Position numbers and translations under genes: made by a program. The notes under the pieces are model-generated. The model saw nothing but the letters and a program-made list of their open reading frames with translations, was not told where the DNA came from and searched no databases. A stretch of DNA of 64,000 bases from Lepidodermella squamata (taxonomy: Eukaryota > Gastrotricha), in contig JBLDXI010000009.1 of assembly GCA_047495785.1 (NCBI GenBank), forward strand, positions 4,650,001-4,714,000. Direction: 5' to 3'. Of the stretch, positions 48,001-60,089 are shown piece after piece (position 1 is the first letter of the stretch; each line of letters starts with the position of its first letter).

Positions 48001-51000
48001 CATACGTCAGGGCTACTACATGTTGCTCCATTTTTGCAACCCCCAACGCCATCGCAGATAGCTGGAAACCCATTCAGTTTTTCTAATATAATTTCGACAA
48101 TCATACTTACGGGTTGAGCAGTCAGACCCTGACCAGCCAGCATCGCATTTGCAGCTGCCAGGCTGGTCGCAAAATCCGTGCGAGCTACAGTTGGACAGCG
48201 CCGAGCAATCAGCTAGGTGAAACATAGTCTTAGCAATTCAGATTCATATTGGGATGGCGAAAACTTGCCAATGGAGCAATTCGCGCCAATCCAATCATTA
48301 AAACACTCGCATGTGTTCGGTAAGTAACAATGGCCATTGTTTTGACAACCACCGATAGGAGAGCAATCAGCTGAGGACAATCTTGGCTATATCACGATTT
48401 TTCACGCGTATATTTCATTGAACTTACGGATGCAATCGCCGACGTTTCCTTCCCACTGCTTTGAGCTCGCGCAAGTCAAGGTTGCGTATTCTAGGCCAGT
48501 ATCATGGAAAACATAGCCCGGCGTGTCGCAACGATATTCCCAAACAATGCCTCGTATGTTTCGCAGCTCAGGCACTACTGTTGTAAAGTTATTGGTGGTG
48601 TTCGGGAAAACTGGAGGATCAGTACAACGACTAGAGGTGCAACTATGCACGGCACCAGTTACAGAGCCATTAGGAGTGCAAATTTTCGTGAGATTTCCCG
48701 AATTTAGCTCGAAATTATCATCGCATTCGTATGTGATGGTAAATGTTCCGCCATTGTTTGTAACAGTGGCGATATGCGAATTCGACCCGGTGGTATCTGG
48801 CAGCAAGCCGCATATCCCGCGGCAGTCAATTGGATCACCCATCCAAAAATTTGTGGTCGAATTGCATGTTAGTACAGACCAGTCTTGATCAGTCAGTGTA
48901 TTTTTGTAGTACGGATAGTTTTTGCACGTGTAATTTACTGACATGACAGTTGGCATTCCAATTATCTCAATCAAAGTGTTTGCCACACCTGGTGGTGGTC
49001 CGCAGTCGGCCGAGACGTGGCTAAGAAGCTCATTGCGATAGTAAGTATCCGCCACGCTGTTGACAGTTCCTTCGCCAAACCTGCAGATAGAGTTTCTTAA
49101 GCTGCAAGACTTGACGCGGCGATTGTATACGAAAAGATTGCAGACAAATGTATTATATGTCGTGCATTTAGTCATGCAAAGCTCTGGGCTGGAGATGCTA
49201 TTCAGATTGATGGATGCTCCACCACTGGTGCATTCGTAGTTTTGAGCCTTAATGAACTTCCCCCTCGGCACGATTCGGCGTATCTTCATCTCAGTGCGAA
49301 CTAGAGGCGTCGTAGTTTGCCAATATATGTTCATGAATCCTTGAGCTTGGGCGCCATACGGATTATTTAAATTGCTTTGAACCGCAGTTTGATTGCACGG
49401 CGAAGCGAGCCACCAACCACCCATGCTACAAGAATCCACAATGAAAGGATTATCTTTGAGAGGGCCTAGTGAATCTGCCATGGTTGAATCAGCGCTGTAA
49501 CCTGCAATACCTAGTCTGCTAGTAGCTCCTGAGAGATAGAAGTTGCTATACAGTGCATAGCCCCACGTGTTTGCCGTTCCGACTTGAACCAGCAGCTCGT
49601 AGTCTCCAGCCTGTGTCATGGCTCTGATGTTGGCGTTACCTAGCCAATAGTTAGCTAATGGATCGCCAAATCCGGCTTCATAAGCAGCCAAGTCTTGCGC
49701 AAAAGTCTGATTGCCATCTACACGCCGTTGGATCACCGTCCAGCCACCGCCCATCGTATTCTGATCGCAATACGCCGCGAAACTGCCCACTGTTGTCTCA
49801 TTCAGCGTGAATACGCCCGATTCACTGGGAAACCCCATGGCTGAGTTGTAATCCTGGATAGAACTGCAATCGTATGGCAATGGTCGAGCTAAATGATAGA
49901 TTTGAAGTCTAATGCGTCTAAGCTCGTAGAGGTGATCAACTTACGATTGCACGACAGTGGACTGCCGGAATATACCCAAGGGCCCACAATTTGCACCCTC
50001 TCTTCGCTGCCATTCACTGGGTAGTACTTTCTGTTGCATTCGTGCCTCACCATCCCGTACTCAGCGGAATTCAAATTTATCGTTGTAGCATTGGGAACGT
50101 TCTTAATGTTAGCTAAATAATGGTAGTTGTAGCATAATTTGAAGACATATTATCTATGAGCTCTTACGATATTTTTTCCGTTGAATTAACATTTTGATTG
50201 ATTTCACAGCCAAAGCGCCCCATTTTAAAGTCGCATTAACACCGCTCGAAGACATTTTGTTATTCAAATTAGAATCGAAGCTACAATCGCTTGGAAACCA
50301 CCAGCCTCCTGTGAATCCGTAAGGAGTAAAACACGAGGATGCTGGGCCGTGATCTGACGTCGAAAATTGCTGATAGTTATGCTTGGCTGACAGCATATCA
50401 CCAGCAGTGCCTTGGTAATTACTGACGAATAGCCTGTAACCATCCTCCTCGTTTCCCACTTGGAAATCGCCGTAAAATGCCCGCAGCTCTGTATTGTCTT
50501 GCAAGATAATTATGATTGCCAACTGATAGGCACTATCTTTGGTCAATTTGTACAGGATCTCGTTGCCTGTGAATACTTTGTTCACTCTATTCAGAAAGTT
50601 ATCAATAACTTACCGATCCAAAAATCCTTCGTAAGTGCGAATTGCTGAGCAGTAAATCCATTCTTGTAGTCCAGCCAGTTCCTGTTGAAGGATGTCGTAT
50701 TGAAATACTGCTGCTGGATAACCTAAGAAACATCATTGGATAATTAAATGATTAGATTCAGATTCAAGATTGCCCATGTAAAATTTATAGAAGGAGTGAT
50801 GAGTGATCCCTCAAAATTTCAAAAATTTGTTTTGCCTAAGACAGTCAAAAAAGAGGTAGCCTTGATTCATATAAACTTACGATCCATCCTGTCCATCCTG
50901 TGACGTAGTTAAGTGGATCACAGACAACCTGTAGAGGCCCTACCGACCGATGAAAAATCCAAAATACATTGCTGATATTGGGATTGCCGAAAAATATCTC

Positions 51001-54000
51001 CACGCAGTCCGATTCTTTGGGGCTCGCTAATACAATTCAGCTATTCAGAATGTTAATTGCGTTTAGTAAAGTATTACTGGATCTTATCATCATAAGACTT
51101 GAGGCTAGGGATGTGTTTCTGCCCTTCCAGGTGCTCCAGAATAGCCCCCTCTCCCATGAGTTTGCGCCTACAATTCCATTCATGTTAGCATCAGAGCAAT
51201 CAGGATTGACTGAGTCCGCGTTTGTTGGCACTTTGAACCACCACGCGCCTGGTCGTTTCGTAGCACATGTGCGACCTTTAGGTTGATCGTATGCCTGGAA
51301 TGGTTGGTTATTCGAAGTCGCCATGGAATCACCCTGATCATCCCCATTCATCGCGGAAATTGATAGCGTGTAGTTGGTTGTGTCCAACAGTGAAAATCCT
51401 GTATAAACTGCCGATCGCTGGTCCCCTGTAGAGTCTTCCAAAACAATGATTAGCATATAGTTCAGGCTAGTAACAGCCGCATTTGTGAGTTGATAGATGA
51501 TCGAGTTGCCGATGTAATGCGAGCCATTGGGGTTTCCGAACCCAGCTTCGTAGTCAGCCCATGTTTTATTGAAGTCCAATCCATCATTTTTGTTGCGTTG
51601 AATCACAGTAAAGCCACCACTGTGGGCTACCATTTCACAGAAAACAGATACTGGCCCAGAAGATCCAATCGGATGAATTTGGTATACACCGCTCGGGGCG
51701 TGAGCATTGCTTGCAAGAATGTCATCGCAATCTAATGGCTTTGGGTTACCTTGCGCTGAAAGCCGCGCGATAAGATGTAGAAAACCAAACTAAGTGACAT
51801 GAAGCTAAACTAACTCGGTAAGGCGTCCTGTGGTTTGTTCCTTCGAATCATCATTTTCGTCTTCGTCATGCCAACGTATTCGCTTTTGAACGTATTGTAA
51901 ATTGGCATTTGCCCCAATGCAGTCGCGCCGTATAATCTAATTAATAATGATCATAATTGTTTTCATGAAATCTGACATCCCCACACCTACTTACCCATTA
52001 AAGTTGACAGACTGGCAAGATTTATACCTGCAAAATATGGATACGCCGATTATCAATTGAAAACTTGATGGCAGTGCGCGAAGAAGGATTCTCGAACTAA
52101 GGCTATTTTTGGGCAAAGATATATGACCGAAGGTTCTCCTGTGGTTTTTGGGGGGTTTTACACCTTGGCCTTGAAACTCGGGGTTTCACTACCTCGGTAC
52201 TTCGCTCACTGCATGATGGTGCGAAATCTCTCAAAATCAACAATGATGAAAGCGGAAAAAATGGAGAAGGACTAGATCAGAATATGAAGACCCAAAATGG
52301 GTACTTAAAGGGTCAAGACTTACCACCAGGCACCTTTGAATGTAACTGAGCAGTTACCCCAGATCGAATAGTCCTGATCATATGTACTAAAGGCGTTATC
52401 AAAGTGGTACGTCATTGCATCTCCTGTCGAAAGAGATTAGGAAAAGAGAGGCATAGCAAATTCTCTACTATGCTTTTAACAAACCAGCGTTTCCACCCAA
52501 ATAGCCACCAGATCTGAGTCTGTATTTATCAGTTTCATCTTCAACGTAGAAGTCCCTATACATAGCGGCGCCATGACTGTCATCAGGTGCCACCATATAA
52601 AGTCCAAGGACGCTATTGTAGTTCAGCGCAGTCAATCGGCGAATGTTATCGTTTCCCAGCCAGAAATTTGTGCTAATGTTCCCAAAACCAGCTTTATAAT
52701 CAGCCCAACCACGGTAAAAATTTGTTGAGCCATCGATGCGCTTCTGGAATACAGTCCAGCCGCCTCCGATACTTGTCATGTCGCAATAAACTTGCATTGA
52801 TGGAAATGAAGGGGGATAGATCGTGTAAACCCCATCGGGTGATGTCCGGTCTCGCATCAGGATATCCTCGCAATCCACGGGTGGCATGTTCCATATGTCT
52901 AAATTGGATATAGCTTGATGAATTTTTATATTTTAAACCATTTGATTCTCACCGCAGTTTGAACCGTAACTGCTCTTGTAGCCAACAGGGCACGTGCAGG
53001 TTGACGCACATTGTCCTATGCCCGACGTGACGCAACCAGTGTGAGGAAGGCATATCCAAATTTTAACAGTCATGGCAAAATTGATGCTCGTGTAATTCTT
53101 TGGCCACAAGTGCAGTCCTGAAGTGCGGATATTCGGGCATAGTCTGGATGTGACAGAACTGGCACCGTTGTACCCAGGAAATAGCTAAAGAAGCAGCATT
53201 GGAATTACGACAATCACCCGAAAGTTTATGCTAACCTTCAAAGGTGACGACCAGTCATTCTGATCAGTTAAGACGGGATAGTAGAAGTTGCCTAGCCTAG
53301 CCTGCTTCACGTAGAAGGAAATTGCGTAGGAAGTAACATAGCCCGCATAAAGGGTTCCTTTCCCAACTTCGATTGTGGATACCGTGAACTCGTATGGCAA
53401 ATTTACAGTCAAAAATAGCCTGTTGTCGGGGTTCACCGGAGCCCAGCCAAGTGGCGTTACAGCATAAGAGCCGTTACCGGTCGACCCAACGAGGCCACAC
53501 CACGACATTGCTGTCAGTTCTATCTTGTCACATCCTACCGAAAGGCTGGTATAACCTCGCCTGTGCTAGGAAATCAGGTTACTTACGGGAAGAAACTGAA
53601 AAAATTAGGTTGCTATATGAATCAAATTTGCTATTGAAAGTCTAATCGGGGTACCTGTTTCGCAGTATCTGCCGCTAACTCCGAACGGACAGCTGCATTG
53701 AGTCACCCAGCCCACAATGATGCAAGTACCGCCATTTGAACACCACGGATAATCAACGCCGTTCGAAGAGCATATGCTCGTTCCTTTGTGTTCCTCGTCT
53801 AATTTTACATCGCTTCCCCGTCAAATGTAGCCTACCTGTCAATGAGCAAGCTGGCCCAGTATAAGGAGCAACACAGTAGCATAGCCCATTCGTACACGTT
53901 CCACCGTTTGCGCACTCTGAGTTTTGTGTACAAACTGCATTAGAAAAATAATCGGCTAAATTCGTTTCAATATCATTTGTTGACTTCTCACGTTTCGAGG

Positions 54001-56146
54001 TTTGCGTGTCACAAATAGCTCCCATCCAAGTAGGCGCACACGAACAACTGTCAGGCGCCGAACATGTGCCACCATTTTGACACGGTGTATGGCAAACGGC
54101 TATTTGTTAGCAATATCAATACCATGCTATAAACTACTAAAATCTGAAAAGAGATTACGAGTGGTGCAGTTGGATCCCTGCCATTGTCCGGTACAAGAAC
54201 AAGTAGAAGGCCCTGTGCAAGTTCCCCCATTCGAGCATCCTCCAGGGCACGTGAAGGTACCACAAGTTGGACCTGTCCAACCGGTGGGGCATGAACAGGT
54301 GTTTGGGGCCACGCAGGTGCCTCCATTTTGGCAAGGAGACGAGCATATTGCTAAAAATGACACAATTTGTCTCAAAATTAACTCCATTTTCGCCTTTTCT
54401 CACGAGTAGTGCATCGAGTTCCCGTCCAGCTCGCGGTGCAGTTGCAGTTCAACTGGGCATTACAGGTTCCACCATTGGAGCATGCAGGCGAGCAGACAGG
54501 AGTGGCACAAGTTGGACCCGTCCAACCCACAGGGCAGGAACAGTTGTTTGGGGCCACGCAGGTGCCTCCATTCTGGCAAGGAGACGAGCATACAGCTGAA
54601 AAATGAAGCCATTGGCCCAAAAATTAACCACAGTTTTCGCCTTTTCTCACGAGTAGTGCATCGAGTTCCCGTCCAGCTCGCTGTGCAGTTGCATGTTAAC
54701 TGGGCATTACAGGTTCCACCATTGGAGCATACAGGCGAGCAGACAGGAGTGGCACAAGTTGGACCCGTCCAACCCACAGGGCAGGAACAGTTGTTTGGGG
54801 CCACGCAGGTGCCTCCATTCTGGCAAGGAGACGAGCATACAGCTGAAAAATGAAGCCATTGGCCCAAAAATTAACCACAGTTTTCGCCTTTTCTCACGAG
54901 TAGTGCATCGAGTTCCCGTCCAGCTCGCGGTGCAGTTGCAGTTCAACTGGGCATTACAGGTTCCACCATTGGAGCATACAGGCGAGCAGACAGGAGTGGC
55001 ACAAGTTGGACCCGTCCAACCCACAGGGCAGGAACAGTTGTTTGGGGCCACGCAGGTGCCTCCATTCTGGCAAGGAGACGAGCATATAGCTGAAAAAAGT
55101 AAAAGTCTCAAAATTGACTCCATTTTTTGGATTTTCCTACGAGTCGTGCATCGTGAACCCGTCCAGTTCGCTGTGCAGTTGCATGTTAACTGGGCGTTAC
55201 AGGTTCCACCATTGGAGCATGCAGGCGAGCAGACAGGAGTGGCACAAGTTGGACCAGTCCAATTTGCTGGACATGAGCACGTGTTCGGCGCCGTGCAGCT
55301 CCCGCCATTCAAGCACGGACTCGAACAAACGGCTGATAAACAAGCCACAATATTATATTTTACAACGCTCACACTGTAAAGGAGGTGGGTTACGAGGACG
55401 TAACAAATATCGAAAAGGGTAACGTTGAAAATTTAAAAATCTACCCAGTGCAGGCTCATTATTGCACCAAAACTCCGCTCACGATCGCTCAGAACTTTAA
55501 CGAAACCATTCTGGTGATTTCAGCTTTAAGTTACCTGATGTACACGCTGACCCAGTCCATCCTGCAGTGCAGTTGCATGTTAACTGTGAAGTGCAGGTAC
55601 CATTGTTTTGGCAGGGTGTCGAACAATTGTCTGTGATAATGAGTAATAACGAAAAATCTGAGTGTGGAATGCTGAGCTAACATAACTCGCAGAAGCGCCC
55701 AGTGTAAGTAGGAGGGCAACGGCATGAAGCGCCGTTACTACTTGGTGAGCAGGTTCCACCGTTTTTACATTCGGGAAGGTTGACAGTATTTGGCTCGCAA
55801 AATGGCCCGTCTGCATGATGCCTTGATAAAATTAAAATTAAAACGAAAACTTTCACTAACTATTAAGCGAGCAGTCAGAGTTTCCCCACGGCACGGGGCA
55901 ATGACATAATCGCGCGTCTGGCGCCATGGCGCCGGGGCCGGGTCTCCTCGTGGTGGTTGTCCCCGGCCCAGGTTGCGTCATGGCGAACATACACTTTCCC
56001 CCATTTCTGCAATCACTATCAGAAGCGCACGACGGAGGACACACGGCTCCTGCGAAAGCAAAAAAAGTTATCCAAGTGATTTTTTTCTATAAATTACCAG
56101 GAGGTCCAGCGGCGAGCAATATCAAAGTTACGCACAGAATATACAT
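42073..56146 (-). CDS. Giant polycystin-1-like protein with EGF, discoidin, fibrinogen, PAN and CCP ectodomain
   Basis: Predicted single gene of about 3,900 residues in many exons. Exon 1 (56146-56098) is a signal peptide ([13 protein letters not shown]). Then, minus strand: EGF domains in exons 56049-53655 (mostly two per exon at 55335-54160); a 9-nt exon 53595-53587; an F5/8 type C (discoidin)-like domain with an EGF-like tail 53534-52955; fibrinogen domain 1 (52898-51818, [13 protein letters not shown]), 2 (51750-51037) and 3 (51020-50160); a CCP (50110-49945); fibrinogen 4 ([13 protein letters not shown]), PAN-like and three CCPs in one exon 49905-48425; more EGFs (48375-47125); a GAIN/REJ-like region; TM1 (about 45440); PLAT (about 45360-45020, YLVSVDHFG); the polycystin TM region with GKEKSLQWL, the SGGYYVDL polycystin loop, and the channel helices. 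The last exon is 42457-42073. Polycystin-1 proteins are sensory receptor/channel subunits. No internal start or stop boundary is evident, but two adjacent genes cannot be excluded. Confidence 0.78.
54411..55150 (-). repeat. Near-identical 247 bp tandem repeat of EGF exon plus intron
   Basis: Units begin at 54411, 54658 and 54905 (exact 247 bp spacing). Each encodes two EGF domains ([14 protein letters not shown] ... [14 protein letters not shown]). Units 1 and 2 differ at only a handful of bases in exon and intron alike; unit 3 matches in the exon but its adjoining intron differs. Flanking exons at 54160-54352 and 55144-55335 are older, diverged versions. Confidence 0.9.
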
Positions 56147-57311
56147 CCTCGAATGTGTTTCGTTGTTTCGGAAGAACAAAATTTTGTCTTTTATTCGTTA
56201 TGAAATACCAGCTTAGAACCCTTGACAACAAAATTTCGATTCGCCCCTGTCTATGGGACAATCCATAATTTTGTCATAAATTTTGCATTACTGCGTCTCT
56301 CTGACCGTAACTTCCCGCCTCCGATAACAGCTGTACATTTTTAATTACGCCATTGTTTCGTCGCATTTACAATTTATCAGCTGTAAGGTCCAGGGATCTC
56401 TTAACCCTTAACATTTTATAACATATCAATTCTACGACGCAATACGACATGTTTAATACCATTTTCACAAAATGGCCGCTTCATTTTTTATGCCCGTAAC
56501 TTCTCTGTCCGGTTTTCCAGCATTGCCATCCTTCGCAGCGCCGTTCGTTCTCACGCTATTAGGCTCTGAAATTTCTGCTGGATTATTAACATTTCAGCAG
56601 TATTGACAGCCTGTTCGGATCCATGCAAGACCGCCCTGAAATGTTATTTACGAATGCAGGTCGCATATAGCTCGCACAGCGAATTGATCGAAAGATCAAA
56701 TTCCTGCCTCTTTGTTTGACCATTTTTTGGCTGCGATCAGGTGCGCAGCAGTAATGCATAATAATTGTAGCTCAATGCAGACACTTATTTGCGCATTGAC
56801 TATATTAGCCCGTACATTACTTGCGCATTAACACTCACGCGCGGACCTTTTCAGCCAGAATTGTGTGCATGAACCGGAGAGCTTCGCATCTGAGCTATTG
56901 TAGTGAATTGTGTTGCTGCTCTTTGATTTTTATGATCCCAATGTTGTAGACCAAAAACTATGAAGGCTTGAAAGATTCTGTGAATTGTGCTAAACTCAGC
57001 ATTGTCAAATTACCTAGAAACCATTAAGTAAAGAATGACGAAGATCTATTGAGACTCCCAGTATGAAGATGATCTCTGTTAAAGATCATTCGTTACTAAA
57101 TCGCGTACGGAGAGTTTGAAAATCAATAATAGAAGCTTCCAGGAGTTATTGTTAGAGATCCAGATAGATCACTATCACCGGAGAGACAAAAAGTCGATTT
57201 TTCTGACTTGTCGACTTATTAACTGTTTCTAGGTAATTAGACTGTGCAGCGCAATTTACAGAATCGTTCTAGCCTTCATAGTTTTTTATCTACAACTTGG
57301 GGAGCGCTAGA

Positions 57312-57327
57312 CGACGCCGCGGCGTCG
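57312..57327. repeat. CpG-rich 16 bp perfect palindrome
   Basis: CGACGCCG followed directly by its reverse complement, extended by CGCGCGCG, in otherwise AT-rich DNA. CTAG lies 2 nt to its left. Role unknown. Confidence 0.55.
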
Positions 57328-57547
57328 CGCGCGCTCGTTGCCCAACGAATGAACAAATCGTTGCTATTGTAAACAAAACATTTTTTTTTATTTTAATTTC
57401 TTTATTTTAATGTTTTAATTTGTTTTTAAATACAAAATTAATTTACTGTGAAAAAGTGAAGGAAACAATGCGAACTTTGAATTTACCGTCGTTTCTGTTC
57501 GCGGCCGTTTTACTCGGGGAATTCCAAATGTGCCACCCTGAAAGCAA

Positions 57548-57760
57548 TTTTCGCAGAAAAAGTGAGGAACGTATGAAAACAACCTAATGCAAGCTTCACT
57601 TCATATATATATAAGGCATTGAACATGCCATCGACCACAGACAACGAATTCGGCTTGATGGCAGGCTTAATAGAAGCTTTTGACAATATACTTTCGGCGT
57701 TGATTCTATTATTCTATCGTCTTGGTAGTAATGCATCAAAAGGTTTCGCAGCGATTTCAA
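57548..57760 (+). repeat. Dispersed repeat, copy 2
   Basis: Diverged direct copy of 41305-41540, with the same blocks in the same order. It is non-coding. Confidence 0.65.
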
Positions 57761-58367
57761 ATCTTCTTCTACATCAGGGTGCGAAGTACCGGGGTGCTGG
57801 GGTGTCGCGACACCCCAGCTCCGAGACCCAAACCAGAGAAAGGCTGAAATGGTAGAAATATTCTTCGAGAGAGAATCAAAGAATATGCATGTATTTTTCA
57901 TTTCTATCCAGACTCATTAATCTCGACTATAAGAGCTAATGAATTTCCTGAAAAAAACACGAAAAACCCCGATCATTAGAAATCATTGCTTATTCAGATC
58001 CTGGTTGCTGACAAAACAATTCTTTCAAGCTTGTATCCTGCCCGGCGGAAAAATTGTTACTTATTTTTATATGGCATGTTGGAGCTTGGAACGATTCCAA
58101 AATAATTACAACGGTTAACCTTAGATCTATCGTCTATTATGATTACGATTCACGATGGTAGCAGATACACCATTCTTTCGTCTCAATGAATCGATAATCG
58201 TTGGCTGTCGGCTGCACGTTTTTTTTCATGCAGAAGAATACGGTGATATGAATTTTCAAGCAGTCCCTTTATAGCCATTTGTCGAGAAATTATCGATTTT
58301 GATTTCCCACAGTGCAACGGGTAAGGTTCAGATTTAGAATTAAATTTCCGTGATTTGATCCCAGCAA

Positions 58368-59944
58368 ATGTATCTGCCTCTTTTATTTGTTTCTCATTTT
58401 TTCATATCTGGCTCGATGTTGGGCACTGATTTGACCTACCGGCCGTCGCAAGAAGTACCTACGGAAGACGTTTTGTGCGAATTCTTGTCCCGAAACTGTC
58501 CGTATCTTACCAGTAAACGCGCCCTGCCATTCCTCCCGAACCAAATAGAGCCGAAACGGGTGAATGTTCAAATTTCATTCGTCTTTGTCAAACTTCTATC
58601 CCTGGACGACTTGTCACAAACGTTTGGGCCTTGAATTGCTTTGTTTATTGTTTAGTTCATTTGCGAATTTATTTCTATGTCCAGGCTGTCTTTACAAGTT
58701 GATCTGCGAACATCGTGGCAGCTCCCTAGATGTGCGGTTTGGGCTGGTTTGAAAGATTTTGGCAATTTAACGCTGAACAGTGTCATGGGGCGCGATAGGT
58801 CGGGCAATCTTCAACAGTGCTTGTATCCGAAGAAATCCATGTTCCACCCACTCATTCTGCACATGAACAGTGTGTCGGACACCTACTACATTGAAATGTT
58901 AGAGTATGCTATTAATCACTTAATGAAACTGCTATTGACACAATGTGGGATAGCCTTTAGATACTACGAACTGATCCGAAGCTTCAGTTATTTTTCGGTA
59001 TTAATCCAATTTTAATTGAAATACTGGTTTTTAATCTATGGTTTAACATTCTTCTGCCCTTGGACCTTAGACATTCTGGAAACTTCCCTCACGGGTTCTC
59101 TAAGTTATATTATCGATGTCACGCATGTTACAGATACTATATAGTGCAGAAAAATGTTGTATTCTACAGATCTGGAAACGAAGATATTCAAGTCAACTCT
59201 ACTGGCACAGCAATGATGATCAACAAAAATCGGTTAGACTGCTCCTGTTCTTTCGAGTAAGCCCTTACTGCATTTTCCCATAAATAAGCCTAATATTGCA
59301 TCATATGTTATAGCTTCACGCTTTTTCCTTTCGATTTACAAGTCTGCTCTATCCAGCTATCAGCTTTCAACGAATTGCTTAATATAACGAGGGTAGAAGG
59401 CAGATTCCTAAACTTCACCAATTTCGTTGACTCTTCCGATGTGTGGCTGCTAAGAGGCTCAAATTGCTACCCGTCTTATGAGGACAATATTTTCTCCGAA
59501 GCAGTATGCGAGTTGACATTCCAACGAAAAGCTATGTACCACGTTCTTGTTATAATAATGCCGATGATCCTGCTAGTCATCCTGATTCTAGCCACCTTCT
59601 TAATGCCTGTAAAATTTCCCGATAGAGCAAACTTCGCCATCACCGTCTATCTAGCACTTAGCGTGTCTCTTAGCTCCTGCATCAGCAGCTTACCTAAAAC
59701 TTCAGAACCAGTCTATGTCGTCTATTACATCGGCGCCTTGCTGTGTATCAGCACTTGTGTGACTATCTACATGCTGCTGTCGTGCAATCTGGCTCGTAGG
59801 AAGAGCTACAACCAGTCGATATGCGGAATCGGCGGGTTGATCTTCTGTAAAATCGATTTGATAGATATGACCTGTTTCGCTTTGTCAACCGCTTCCGTCT
59901 TCATTGCAAGCGTGGTGTTCTTTAATGCCGTGGTTCCTGAATAA
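58368..59944 (+). CDS. Cys-loop ligand-gated ion channel H (clade II, short)
   Basis: Exons 58368-58621, 58685-58897, 59170-59256 and 59314-59944 total 1185 nt, 394 residues, with the same 213 and 87 nt inner exons as F and G. Intron 2 is 272 bp, longer than usual. Signal peptide MYLPLLFVSHFFISGS. Motifs: CEFLSRNCPYL, WQLPRC, HPLILHMNSVSDTYY, Cys-loop C-x13-C with FPFDLQVC, loop-C cysteines NCYPSYED ... AVCEL, M1 MILLVILILATFLMPV, M2 FPDRANFAITVYLALSV (Asp at -1', Asn at 2'), M3 LLCISTCVTIYMLLSC, short loop, M4. It is the closest relative of F although about 22 kb of other genes separate them. The TAA stop lies inside AATAAA, so the 3' untranslated region is probably very short. Confidence 0.87.
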
Positions 59945-60089
59945 AGATGGCACACCTTTTAGCCAATAAAAATGAGGTACAAGCGCTATCAAATTTATTT
60001 AAATTAAACTGTTTCCATGGCAGTGGAATTGCACAAAAATGGTCATTATTATGTCATCGCCTTGACATTATTTGGCTCAAGTACTAAGA

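Larger units (their letters stand above)
56147..58367. other. Intergenic, about 2.2 kb
   Basis: Presumed promoter of the giant polycystin gene at the left. It contains a CpG-rich palindrome (57312-57327), a poly(T)/poly(A) rich stretch (57380-57430) and copy 2 of the dispersed repeat (57548-57760). Short frames at 57596-57901 lie in the repeat and have no motif. Confidence 0.5.

Noticed and set aside
48402-49880. The fibrinogen/PAN/CCP exon as a stand-alone secreted lectin gene
   Set aside because: It begins and ends at splice sites, lacks a signal peptide, and both neighbours continue in the same phase with related domains.
54411-55379. Plus-strand open frames of 110-228 codons across the EGF repeats
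   Set aside because: They are the antisense of Cys-rich EGF exons and read through the introns; the minus-strand reading gives proper EGF spacing.
57301-57340. Second Helitron 3' end at CTAG plus palindrome
   Set aside because: CTAG lies 2 nt from the palindrome rather than about 10, and the sequence is otherwise unlike the intact element's terminus.
57596-57901. Frames of about 80-100 codons in the dispersed repeat
   Set aside because: The matching repeat copy at 41305-41540 does not preserve the frame.
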